Source: an uncultured Oscillibacter sp. (GTDB taxonomy: Bacteria > Bacillota > Clostridia > Oscillospirales > Oscillospiraceae). Taken from it: a stretch of DNA of 26,005 nucleotides. The DNA is taken from the NCBI GenBank assembly GCA_910585165.1, contig CAJUBX010000023.1, positions 1 to 26,005 of the forward strand, read 5' to 3'. The position numbers were made by a program, and so were the translations under genes. The notes under the pieces are model-generated. The model searched no databases. It worked only from the letters and a program-made list of their open reading frames with translations, and had not been told where the DNA came from. Below are positions 1 through 6,438 of the stretch, piece after piece; the first letter of the stretch is position 1, and every line of letters starts with the position of its first letter.

Positions 1-1747
1 ACATGTCGATGCGGATGATGGCGCTCTCGTCGCCGAACATGGCCTCCGCCAGGGACTTGCAAAGCTCCGTCTTCCCCACGCCCGTGGGGCCCAGGAACAG
101 GAAAGAGCCCGTGGGGCGCTTGGGGTCCTTCAGCCCCACCCGGCCCCGGCGGATGGCCCGGGCCACGGCCTGGACGGCCTCGTCCTGGCCCACCACCCGC
201 TTGTGGAGAATGTCCTCCATGTGCAGGAGCCGGGCCCCCTCGTCCTCCGTCAGGCGGGTAACGGGGATGCCCGTCCAGCCCGCCACCACGGCGGCGATGT
301 CCTCCGCCGTAACGGGGCGGTGCTGCCGGGGGCTTGCCCGGCGCTTCTCCCGCTCCTGCTCCACCTGGTCCTGGTAATTGCTCTCGATGTCCCGCAGCTG
401 GGCGGCGGTCTCGAAGTCCTGCCGGGCTATGGCGGCCTCCTTGTCCTTGGCCAGGGCGGCGATTTTCTCCTCCAGGGATTTCAGCTCCGGGGAAATCTCC
501 TCCTCCTCCATGCGCACCCGGGAGGCGGCCTCGTCCATCAGATCGATGGCCTTGTCGGGGAGGAAGCGGTCGGAGATATACCGGGCGGAGAGGGAGACGG
601 CGGCCTCCAGGGCCTCGTCGGTGAGCTGGAGCTTGTGGTGCTGCTCGTACTTCTCCCGGAGGCCCTTCAGAATCTCCAGGCTGGCCTCCTGGCTGGGCTC
701 GCCCACCTGGACGGGCTGGAAGCGGCGCTCCAGGGCGGCGTCCTTTTCGATATACTTCCGGTACTCGTTCAGGGTCGTGGCCCCGATAACCCGGATTTCC
801 CCCCGGCCCAGGGCGGGCTTGATGATGTTGGCCGCGTCCACGGCCCCCTCGGCGCTGCCCGCGCCCACGATGGTGTGGAGCTCATCGATAAAGAGGATCA
901 CGTCCCCGGATTTTTTCACCTCGTCCAGGGCCTTCTTGATGCGCTCTTCAAACTCGCCCCGGTACTTGGTCCCGGCCACCATGCCGGAGAGGTCCAGGGA
1001 CAAGATGCGCTTGTCCAGGAGGTCGTCGGGCACGTCCCCCATGACAATCTTCCGGGCCAGGCCCTCGGCGATGGCGGTTTTGCCCACGCCCGGCTCGCCG
1101 ATGAGGCAGGGGTTGTTCTTCGTCCGGCGGGAGAGAATCTGGATGACCCGCTGAATCTCGCTGTCCCGGCCCACCACCGGGTCCAGCTTGCCGTTTCTCG
1201 CGTCGGCGGTCAGGTCCCGGGTGAACTCCCGGAGGGTCTTGCCGCTGGCCCCCCCGCCGGAGGAGGGGCCCTTGTCGTCCCGGGGGACGGCGCCCTGGCG
1301 GCTCTGGGGACGCTGATTCAGCTTCTGCATCAGGGCGGCGTAGAGAGGACGGGCCTCCACCCCCGCGGTGCGGAGGATGCGGACGGCCATGTTATTCCCC
1401 TCCCGCAGAAGGCCCGCCAGCAGGTGCTCCGTGCCCACGCAGGGGCTGCCGCCCCGGACCGCGTCCTCCACGGCGATTTCCACCACCCGGCGGGCCCGGG
1501 GGGTCAGGCCCTGGGCGGGGTTGCCGCCGGGGAGGCCCGCCCCCACGCTGCGCTTGATAATCTGGACGATCATGGCGTCGGTGAGCCCGGCTTCCAGCAG
1601 CACGTCGTGGGCCGCGCCCTGGTCCTCCCGGATGAGGCCCAGCAGCAGATGCTCGGTGCCCACGTACCCGTGGCCCAGCTCCCCGGCGGCCTCCTGGCTG
1701 AGGCGGAGGGATTCCTCCGCGCCGGGACTGAATTTTTTCTCGTTCAT
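1..1747 (-). CDS. clpC: ClpC AAA+ unfoldase, Clp protease ATPase subunit (C-terminal part outside window)
   Basis: ClpC is a hexameric cytoplasmic ATPase that unfolds proteins and feeds them to ClpP. The visible 582 residues carry two N-terminal Clp repeats (about 1-145), the first AAA+ module with Walker A GEPGVGKT (217-224) and Walker B ending FIDE (283-289), a middle domain with a UVR-like motif (about 418-463, QDFETAAQLRD), and the start of the second AAA+ module with Walker A GPTGVGKT (553-560). The family is usually about 810-830 residues, so roughly 240 residues are cut off by the window edge. The UVR motif separates ClpC from ClpA and ClpB. The start ATG at 1747 lies 34 nt after mcsA, in the ctsR operon. 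It is expected to be induced by heat or protein stress through CtsR release. Confidence 0.97.
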   Translation of the reverse strand, partial: MNEKKFSPGAEESLRLSQEAAGELGHGYVGTEHLLLGLIREDQGAAHDVLLEAGLTDAMIVQIIKRSVGAGLPGGNPAQGLTPRARRVVEIAVEDAVRGGSPCVGTEHLLAGLLREGNNMAVRILRTAGVEARPLYAALMQKLNQRPQSRQGAVPRDDKGPSSGGGASGKTLREFTRDLTADARNGKLDPVVGRDSEIQRVIQILSRRTKNNPCLIGEPGVGKTAIAEGLARKIVMGDVPDDLLDKRILSLDLSGMVAGTKYRGEFEERIKKALDEVKKSGDVILFIDELHTIVGAGSAEGAVDAANIIKPALGRGEIRVIGATTLNEYRKYIEKDAALERRFQPVQVGEPSQEASLEILKGLREKYEQHHKLQLTDEALEAAVSLSARYISDRFLPDKAIDLMDEAASRVRMEEEEISPELKSLEEKIAALAKDKEAAIARQDFETAAQLRDIESNYQDQVEQEREKRRASPRQHRPVTAEDIAAVVAGWTGIPVTRLTEDEGARLLHMEDILHKRVVGQDEAVQAVARAIRRGRVGLKDPKRPTGSFLFLGPTGVGKTELCKSLAEAMFGDESAIIRIDM

Positions 1748-1781
1748 GGTTATGACACTTCCTTTCGTGAAGTACGGTTTT

Positions 1782-2246
1782 TCAGTTTGCTTCCAGGCTG
1801 CGGATTTGGTCCCGGAGCTCCGCCGCCCGCTCGAAGTTCTCGGCGGCGACGGCCTGCCCCATCTCCATCCGCAGGGCGTTGAGCCGCCGCTCCCTGGAGA
1901 TTTGGTTCTGCTCCTCCTGCTCCAGCAGGGTCTCCTGGGGCTTGGGGGCCTCCTGCTTCGCCTCCGCCGGAGCGCCCAGGGCGGGCATGTCGGCGAAGAA
2001 GTCGTCGAAGGGGCTCTCCAGCATCCGCATTCCCCGGCGGCCCAGCAGGGAGGGGAAGGGGGTGAAGAAATCCTCAAAGAGGCTGTCGAAGCCCTGCATC
2101 ATGCGCTGGCTCTGGGCCGCCAGACGCTGGGTGTAGCCCAGCTTTTCGGCGCACTCGGAACAAAGATGCTTCTCGGTGACGTTTCCGTTGACGTTGCTCT
2201 GGTAAACAAAGGTGACTTCATTCTTGCCACAATTTTCGCATTTCAT
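1782..2246 (-). CDS. mcsA: McsA-like protein (UvrB/UvrC-motif protein), ClpC/CtsR cofactor
   Basis: This 154-residue protein matches McsA, the zinc-binding partner that tunes CtsR and ClpC activity in Firmicutes. It has an N-terminal CxxC pair (C3/C6), a second pair (C29/C32), an acidic and Gln-rich middle, and a C-terminal UVR motif (about 118-150, ending in AAELRDQIRSLE) of the kind that binds ClpC or UvrB-like partners. It is shorter than the roughly 180-residue Bacillus McsA. It lies between ctsR and clpC, and the usual partner mcsB (arginine kinase) is not next to it. An AGGAGG-type site precedes the ATG at 2246. Family assignment is firm; whether it acts without McsB here is unknown. 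Confidence 0.9.
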   Translation of the reverse strand: MKCENCGKNEVTFVYQSNVNGNVTEKHLCSECAEKLGYTQRLAAQSQRMMQGFDSLFEDFFTPFPSLLGRRGMRMLESPFDDFFADMPALGAPAEAKQEAPKPQETLLEQEEQNQISRERRLNALRMEMGQAVAAENFERAAELRDQIRSLEAN

Positions 2247-2321
2247 AATCCATACCTCCTGTATATCGCAAATGTTTTTTTGTGAACGTGTTGAATGGGC
2301 CCGCTCTATTGTATGACGCCC

Positions 2322-2774
2322 CTAGACCTGAAGAATCAGGACGTTTTTCAAAACGTCCGCCCGGACCTGGTCCCGGAGGTCCCGGGGAACGGCCCCCAGG
2401 GCCTTGTCCCCCACGGCGGCCAGCAGCGTCCGGGCCAGGTCCTCCGTCAGGGCCCCGGATTCCGCCAGGTTCCCCAGAATGGCCCGGGCGGAGGGCAGGT
2501 CCACCTGGGAGCCCAGGGAGTTGATGACGTGCATCAAAAGGGTCTCCCGGTCCACCTGGACCCGGGTGATGCGGATATACCCGTTGCCGCCCCGGCGGCT
2601 CTCCACGATATAGCCCCGCTCGGGGGAAAAGCGGGTGGACATGACGTAGTTAATTTGGCTGGGCACGCAGTTGAACCGCTGGGCCAGCTCGCCCCGCTGA
2701 ACCTCCAGCACGCCGTCCCCGGTCTCGTCCAGGCACTCTTGCAGGAAGCCGGCAATCAAATCGGAAATCCCCAT
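2322..2774 (-). CDS. ctsR: CtsR, transcriptional repressor of class III heat-shock genes
   Basis: CtsR is a dimeric winged-helix repressor that binds tandem GTCAAA heptads and loses its grip on DNA at high temperature. The 150-residue protein has the family's length and layout: an N-terminal helix-turn-helix (about 28-48, with QINYVMSTRFS), the glycine-rich wing that senses heat (RRGGNGYIRI, about 60-69), and a C-terminal domain for dimerisation and ClpC/McsB contact. It is the first gene of ctsR-mcsA-clpC and sits directly downstream of a promoter flanked by CtsR boxes, so autoregulation is expected. The wing arginines are the residues that McsB would phosphorylate in Bacillus, but no mcsB is next to it here. 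Confidence 0.95.
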   Translation of the reverse strand: MGISDLIAGFLQECLDETGDGVLEVQRGELAQRFNCVPSQINYVMSTRFSPERGYIVESRRGGNGYIRITRVQVDRETLLMHVINSLGSQVDLPSARAILGNLAESGALTEDLARTLLAAVGDKALGAVPRDLRDQVRADVLKNVLILQV

Positions 2775-2808
2775 GGGTGCGCCTCTTTTCGTAAGAATTT
2801 CTAGCCGC

Positions 2809-2831
2809 TTTGACTTTGACTATCTTTGATA
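2809..2831 (-). promoter_or_regulatory. CtsR operator, downstream copy with a third half-site
   Basis: The minus strand reads TATCAAA GAT AGTCAAA (2831-2815), again two heptads with a 3-nt NAN spacer, immediately followed by a further GTCAAA (2814-2809). The site covers the predicted start of transcription and early leader of ctsR, so binding should block initiation or promoter escape. Confidence 0.8.
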
Positions 2832-2844
2832 TTCGATTGATGCC

Positions 2845-2872
2845 AGTATACCACCTTCCGGGAAATTGTCAA
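2845..2872 (-). promoter_or_regulatory. Sigma-A promoter of ctsR-mcsA-clpC
   Basis: On the minus strand, a consensus -35 TTGACA (2872-2867) is followed by a 16-nt spacer and a -10 TATACT (2850-2845), about 70 nt upstream of the ctsR start. Both hexamers are at or near consensus. One CtsR operator begins 10 bp upstream of the -35 and another covers the expected transcription start region. Confidence 0.85.
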
Positions 2873-2881
2873 GGGGTAATC

Positions 2882-2898
2882 TTTGACTTTCTTTGACG
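2882..2898 (-). promoter_or_regulatory. CtsR operator, upstream copy
   Basis: The minus strand reads CGTCAAA GAA AGTCAAA, two direct heptads with a 3-nt spacer whose middle base is A. This matches the known CtsR consensus RGTCAAANANRGTCAAA at all but one position. It lies just upstream of the -35 of the ctsR promoter. Confidence 0.85.
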
Positions 2899-3000
2899 TT
2901 TGTGAAAACAAATTGTGAACAGTTAGGCGCGGCAAACTGCAAATTTTCCCCGTTTCCGGGATTTTCAAAAAATTTTCATGTTAGCTCTTTCACAAAGCTC

Positions 3001-3028
3001 TTGCATTTTCCGGAGAGTATGCTACAAT
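3001..3028 (+). promoter_or_regulatory. Promoter of the ferredoxin gene
   Basis: A -35-like TTGCAT (3001-3006), a 16-nt spacer and a -10 TACAAT (3023-3028) preceded by TGC (extended -10). A GGAGG ribosome site follows at about 3046, ahead of the ATG at 3059. Confidence 0.7.
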
Positions 3029-3058
3029 GGGGATACAATTCTAATGGAGGTGCGACCC

Positions 3059-3232
3059 ATGGCCTATAAGATCACTTCTGCCTGTGTGAGCTGCGGCGCC
3101 TGCTCTGACGCCTGCCCCGCCGGCGCCATCAGCCAGGGCGATGATTCCTACGTCATCGACGCTGCCGCCTGCCTGGACTGCGGTTCTTGCAGCGACACCT
3201 GCCCCAACGGCGCCATTGTCCCCGAGGAGTAA
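3059..3232 (+). CDS. Clostridial-type 2[4Fe-4S] ferredoxin
   Basis: This 57-residue protein is a small electron carrier of the clostridial type. It shows two full CxxCxxCxxxCP cluster motifs: C9, C12, C15, C19 and C38, C41, C44, C48. Each set binds one low-potential [4Fe-4S] cluster, with the last Cys of one set completing the other. The typical length is 55-60 residues. An upstream in-frame start at 2978 would add a low-complexity N-terminus and lies before the promoter, so the ATG at 3059 with a GGAGG site is chosen. It is a single-gene unit with its own promoter and terminator. The likely redox partners (hydrogenase, pyruvate:ferredoxin oxidoreductase, radical SAM enzymes) are inferred only. 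Confidence 0.96.
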   Translation: MAYKITSACVSCGACSDACPAGAISQGDDSYVIDAAACLDCGSCSDTCPNGAIVPEE

Positions 3233-3244
3233 TTCATAAGGGAT

Positions 3245-3287
3245 ACATAAAAAACCCCGTGAGCAGCGCTCACGGGGTTTTTTATGT
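3245..3287. terminator. Bidirectional intrinsic terminator between ferredoxin gene and the pflX-like operon
   Basis: A perfect 20-bp inverted repeat (3245-3264 and 3268-3287) around a 3-nt loop has a GC-rich core (CCCCGTGAGC / GCTCACGGGG) and six A on the left matched by six T on the right. Read in either direction, the hairpin is followed by a T run, so it can stop both the ferredoxin transcript and the convergent operon ending at 3402. Confidence 0.9.
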
Positions 3288-3401
3288 ACACGGCCGGCCA
3301 AAGGGCGGCCGGTGGGCTATTGGTTGGCCCGCTTTTATTGAAATCATGAGGGGAACCCCTCCCGGGTTTCCCGCATACTCCCTTCCTTCCCGGCAGATCG
3401 G

Positions 3402-4274
3402 TCATATGCCGGAAAGGTCAAAGTCCGGGGTGTACTCCTCCCTGGCGGAGGTGCGCTCCTGGGTGTAGCCGTCCGTGACACCGCAGTTTTCCATGTATTC
3501 CACTGCCGAACGGTACTCCGCTTTTGTCACATGGCGGGCCAGGGGGCCGGAGGCCCCGGGCTGGGGGGTGTACTGGCTCATGAGGGAGAACAGCACGTCC
3601 CCGGGGCGGAAAGTCTCCGCCACCCAGTCGATGCAGCGGCGGGTGTTCTCCGGCTCCCCGGGAAGGAGCAGGTGGCGGATCAGCACGCCGGACTGCAGCC
3701 GCCCGCCCTCCATGCGGTAGGGGCCCGTCTGGCGGAACATCTCCAGAATCGCCGGGGCGGCATGGTCAAAGTAGTCCGGGGCGGCGGAGTACTTCCCGGC
3801 GGGGCCGGGGAGGGCGTATTTCAGGTCCGGCAGGTAAACCTGCACCCGGCCCTCCAGGGCGCGCAGGGTGGAAACGCGTTCATAGCCCCCGCAGTTCCAC
3901 ACCACGGGCACGGGCCAGGGCTCCTCCCCCAGGGCCTCCAGCACCGCCGGGGCGAAATGGCTGGGGGTCACCAGGTCCAGGCAGGCCGCCCCCTGGGCGA
4001 TAAGCTCCCGGAAAATCTCCCGGAGGCGGGGGACGGAGACGGCCTTCCCCACGCCGCCCTGGGAGATGGGCTTATTCTGGCAGTAGGCGCAGCGGAGATT
4101 GCAGCCGGAGAAAAAGACGGCCCCCGCCCCATGTTCCCCGGTGAGGCAGGGCTCCTCCCACCGGTGGAGCATCGCCCGGGCCACCACCGGGGCCGCAGGC
4201 TGTCCGCAAAAGCCGCCGGGGCGGTCCGCCCTCCGCTCCGCCCGGCAGTTCCGGGGACAGAGGGTACAGGTCAT
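3402..4274 (-). CDS. PflX-like radical SAM protein (pyruvate formate-lyase activating enzyme-related)
   Basis: This 290-residue radical SAM protein carries the cluster-binding motif CNLRCAYC (C58, C62, C65), which binds the [4Fe-4S] cluster that cleaves S-adenosylmethionine. It also has an N-terminal cysteine set (C3, C6, C10, C23) typical of the PflX / COG1313 family. Family members are annotated as glycyl-radical activating-enzyme relatives, but their substrate is unproven and no glycyl radical enzyme is in view. The start ATG at 4274 overlaps the tdk stop (ATGA), showing translational coupling. A longer in-frame reading from 4538 runs inside tdk and is rejected. It is the last gene of the run beginning at 8831. 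Confidence 0.85.
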   Translation of the reverse strand: MTCTLCPRNCRAERRADRPGGFCGQPAAPVVARAMLHRWEEPCLTGEHGAGAVFFSGCNLRCAYCQNKPISQGGVGKAVSVPRLREIFRELIAQGAACLDLVTPSHFAPAVLEALGEEPWPVPVVWNCGGYERVSTLRALEGRVQVYLPDLKYALPGPAGKYSAAPDYFDHAAPAILEMFRQTGPYRMEGGRLQSGVLIRHLLLPGEPENTRRCIDWVAETFRPGDVLFSLMSQYTPQPGASGPLARHVTKAEYRSAVEYMENCGVTDGYTQERTSAREEYTPDFDLSGI

Positions 4275-4858
4275 AGGCCCTCCGCGCCGAAGTCCGGGCC
4301 CAGCTTGCCCTCCATCCAGTGGCGGCGGCACAGGCCGATGTACTTGTCGTTGGCCCCCAGGACCACCTGCTCCCCCTCCTTGAGGACCTTGCCGTTTTCG
4401 TCGAAGCGGGCGTTGAAGGTGGCCTTCTTGCCGCACCAGCAGATGGTCTTGACCTCCTCGATTTTGTCCGCCATGACCAAAAGGGCGTAGCTGCCGGGGA
4501 ACAGGTCCCCCTTGAAATCCGCCCGGAGGCCGTAGCACATGACGGGGATGTCCTGCTGGTCCACCAGGTCCACCAGGTACATGACCTCCTCTTTGGTCAG
4601 GAACTGGGCCTCGTCCACGATGATGCAGGCGTTTTGCTGAAGCTCCATGACGGACATCTCCCGCATCTCGTCGAAGTAAACGCAGGGGTATTTCAGCCCG
4701 ATGCGGGAATAGACCATGTGGTCCCCGTCCCGGGAGTCCAGCCGGGGCTTGACCATCAGGGCCTTCTGGCCCCGTTCCTCATAGTTGAAGCGGGCCATCA
4801 GGGCGTTGGCAGATTTGCTGGAGCCCATGGCCCCATACTTAAAGTATAACTGCGCCAT
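4271..4858 (-). CDS. tdk: Thymidine kinase (type II)
   Basis: Thymidine kinase phosphorylates thymidine to dTMP in the pyrimidine salvage pathway. The 195-residue length fits the tetrameric type II family. Visible marks are the P-loop region (GAMGSSKS, 9-16), the VDEAQF motif with the catalytic Glu (E83), the nucleoside-binding lasso near GANDKYIGLCRRH, and four zinc ligands (C140, C142, C177, H180). The P-loop is odd: the glycine before the lysine in GxxxxGKS is Ser here. Related clostridial enzymes may share this, but it could not be checked. It lies 33 nt after the zinc-ribbon gene and overlaps the next gene by 4 nt. The start at 4858 gives the conserved MAQLYFKYG opening. Confidence 0.95.
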   Translation of the reverse strand: MAQLYFKYGAMGSSKSANALMARFNYEERGQKALMVKPRLDSRDGDHMVYSRIGLKYPCVYFDEMREMSVMELQQNACIIVDEAQFLTKEEVMYLVDLVDQQDIPVMCYGLRADFKGDLFPGSYALLVMADKIEEVKTICWCGKKATFNARFDENGKVLKEGEQVVLGANDKYIGLCRRHWMEGKLGPDFGAEGL

Positions 4859-4891
4859 AAATATACAAAGAGCGATGGTTTTTGGCGGGTT

Positions 4892-5362
4892 TCAGCCCTC
4901 GCTCTCTTCCTCCTCTTTTGTTTCTTCCGCATGCTCCGCGGCGCGGAGGGCAAAATTGTCCTCGTATTCCGGCGGGTCCGGCATGTTGAAAACCGCTTTC
5001 TTGCAGTCCCGGCAGAGCCAGGTGGTTTTATATAAGCCGCTCCAGATGCCGCCCTCGTCCAGCAGGTCGATTCTGCCGGCGCTGTCCAGTCCCCGGAGAG
5101 GGTCAAACTTATAAATGCCGGGATACCAGTGGGCGCCGTCCCGACCGCCGGTCAGGAAGCCCTGCTCCATCTCCTTGCCGCACCAGGGGCAGGGCTCCGG
5201 GGGCAGGCGTCTGGCCTCCTCCTTTTCCTTTGCCTTGGCCTTGCGCTCCTCGTTCCAGGACTTGAGGCTGTCCAGGGGATTTTCCCTGGGCTCGCCTTTT
5301 TTCAGCCGGTCCCTTCCCGGTTTGCGGTCCCAGGGGTCTTCGCTCTTTTTCCAGAATGCCAT
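4892..5362 (-). CDS. Zinc-ribbon protein with a DUF6487-like domain
   Basis: A 156-residue soluble protein. The first 50 residues are highly charged and look disordered. A zinc-ribbon-like domain follows with C58-x2-C61 (EPCPWCGKEMEQGFL), resembling the DUF6487 family, and a second pair C117-x2-C120 that could complete a metal site. The C-terminus is an acidic tail (ETKEEEESEG). No catalytic motif is seen and the function is unknown. It lies 10 nt after mutY and 33 nt before tdk in the same direction, so it is probably co-transcribed. The domain name is from memory of the motif and is less certain than the metal-binding prediction. Confidence 0.75.
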   Translation of the reverse strand: MAFWKKSEDPWDRKPGRDRLKKGEPRENPLDSLKSWNEERKAKAKEKEEARRLPPEPCPWCGKEMEQGFLTGGRDGAHWYPGIYKFDPLRGLDSAGRIDLLDEGGIWSGLYKTTWLCRDCKKAVFNMPDPPEYEDNFALRAAEHAEETKEEEESEG

Positions 5363-5372
5363 CAGGGGCCTC

Positions 5373-6431
5373 CTATTCTCTCAGTTCCCTCTCCGCCTCC
5401 GCCCGGCAGCGGGCGAAGGCCGAAGGAACGGCGTAGTCCGCCAGCGTATCCGCCCAGACAAATTCCCCGGGCCCCTGGCCCCGGACCTCCAGGGTGTAGC
5501 AGGTCATGCGCCATTCCACGTGGGTGAAAATGTGCTTCGCCGCCAGGCGGTTTTTCCAGGACTCCGGCTCCAGGCTCCAGGCCCGGACTGCGGCGGCGGC
5601 GGCGGGCTCGTCCAAAGCCCCCTCCGCATTGGGAAACTCCCAGAGGCCCGCCAGGAGGCCGGAGGCGGGACGCTTCCGCAGGGCAAGTTTTCCCTCCCGG
5701 AACAGGAGGAAGACGGTCTTCTCCTCCACCCGGCGGGACTTCTTCGCCGCTTTCACCGGGAGGCTCTCCGCCGTGCCCCGCTCCCGGCCCAGGCAGAGGC
5801 CCCGGACGGGGCAGAGGAGGCACTTGGGCGGGCCGTTCGGTACGCAGACCGTGGCCCCCAGCTCCATCAGGGCCTGGTTGAAAATCCGCGCGTCTGCCTC
5901 CGCCTCCGGGAAGATTTCCTGAATCCGGGCGCGGATACTCTTCTTCGTCTGGGGGAGGGCGATGTCGTCATGGCAGTCCGTCAGGCGGGTTACCACCCGC
6001 AGGACGTTGCCGTCCACCGCCGCCTCCCGCCGGGCGAAGGCTGCGGAGGCGATGGCGGCTGCGGTGTATTCCCCCACGCCGGGGAGGGCCAGAAGACCCT
6101 CATAGGTATCGGGGAAGCCGCCCCGCTCCGTCACGAGCTTCGCGGCCTTTTGGAGGTTCCGGGCCCGGCTGTAGTACCCCAGGCCCTCCCAGAGCTTCAT
6201 AAGCCGCTCCTCCGGCGCGGAGGCCAGGGCCTCCGCCGAGGGGAAGGCGGCGAGAAACCGGGCGTAGTAGCCCAGCACCGCCGCCACCCGGGTCTGCTGG
6301 AGCATGATCTCCGAGACCCAAATCCGGTAGGGGTCCCGCGTTTTCCGCCAGGGAAGGTCCCGGGCGTTTTCCCGGTACCACCGCAGAAGCGGCGGGGGGA
6401 GCCGGGATAAGCTGTTGTCATGTTCGTTCAT
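5373..6431 (-). CDS. mutY: MutY, A/G-specific adenine DNA glycosylase
   Basis: MutY removes adenine mispaired with 8-oxoguanine, protecting against G:C to T:A changes. The 352-residue protein has the catalytic Glu in EIMLQQTRV (E41), the helix-hairpin-helix LPGVGEYTAAA (about 116-126), the catalytic Asp in VDGNVLRV (D140), and [4Fe-4S] ligands C196, C204, C207, C213 with a 7-residue first spacing. The C-terminal part (from about 235) is the NUDIX-like 8-oxoG recognition domain, including the FTHVEWRM segment. The ATG at 6431 is only 7 nt after the upstream gene's stop and lacks a clear Shine-Dalgarno, so translation may depend on coupling. A longer in-frame reading to 6755 is a shadow of the neighbour. 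Confidence 0.96.
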   Translation of the reverse strand: MNEHDNSLSRLPPPLLRWYRENARDLPWRKTRDPYRIWVSEIMLQQTRVAAVLGYYARFLAAFPSAEALASAPEERLMKLWEGLGYYSRARNLQKAAKLVTERGGFPDTYEGLLALPGVGEYTAAAIASAAFARREAAVDGNVLRVVTRLTDCHDDIALPQTKKSIRARIQEIFPEAEADARIFNQALMELGATVCVPNGPPKCLLCPVRGLCLGRERGTAESLPVKAAKKSRRVEEKTVFLLFREGKLALRKRPASGLLAGLWEFPNAEGALDEPAAAAAVRAWSLEPESWKNRLAAKHIFTHVEWRMTCYTLEVRGQGPGEFVWADTLADYAVPSAFARCRAEAERELRE

Positions 6432-6438
6432 GGGGAGA

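Noticed and set aside
203..1882. Long plus-strand reading frames over the clpC and mcsA region (up to 559 residues)
   Set aside because: They run antisense to clear clpC and mcsA coding sequence. GC-rich codon third positions create open frames on the opposite strand; the products are Gly/Leu/His-rich without motifs.
3288..3401. GC-rich inverted repeats downstream of the pflX-like gene as a second terminator
   Set aside because: The repeats (such as GGGAAACC/GGGTTCCC-like near 3352-3374) are not followed by a T run on the minus strand; the bidirectional hairpin at 3245-3287 is a better terminator.
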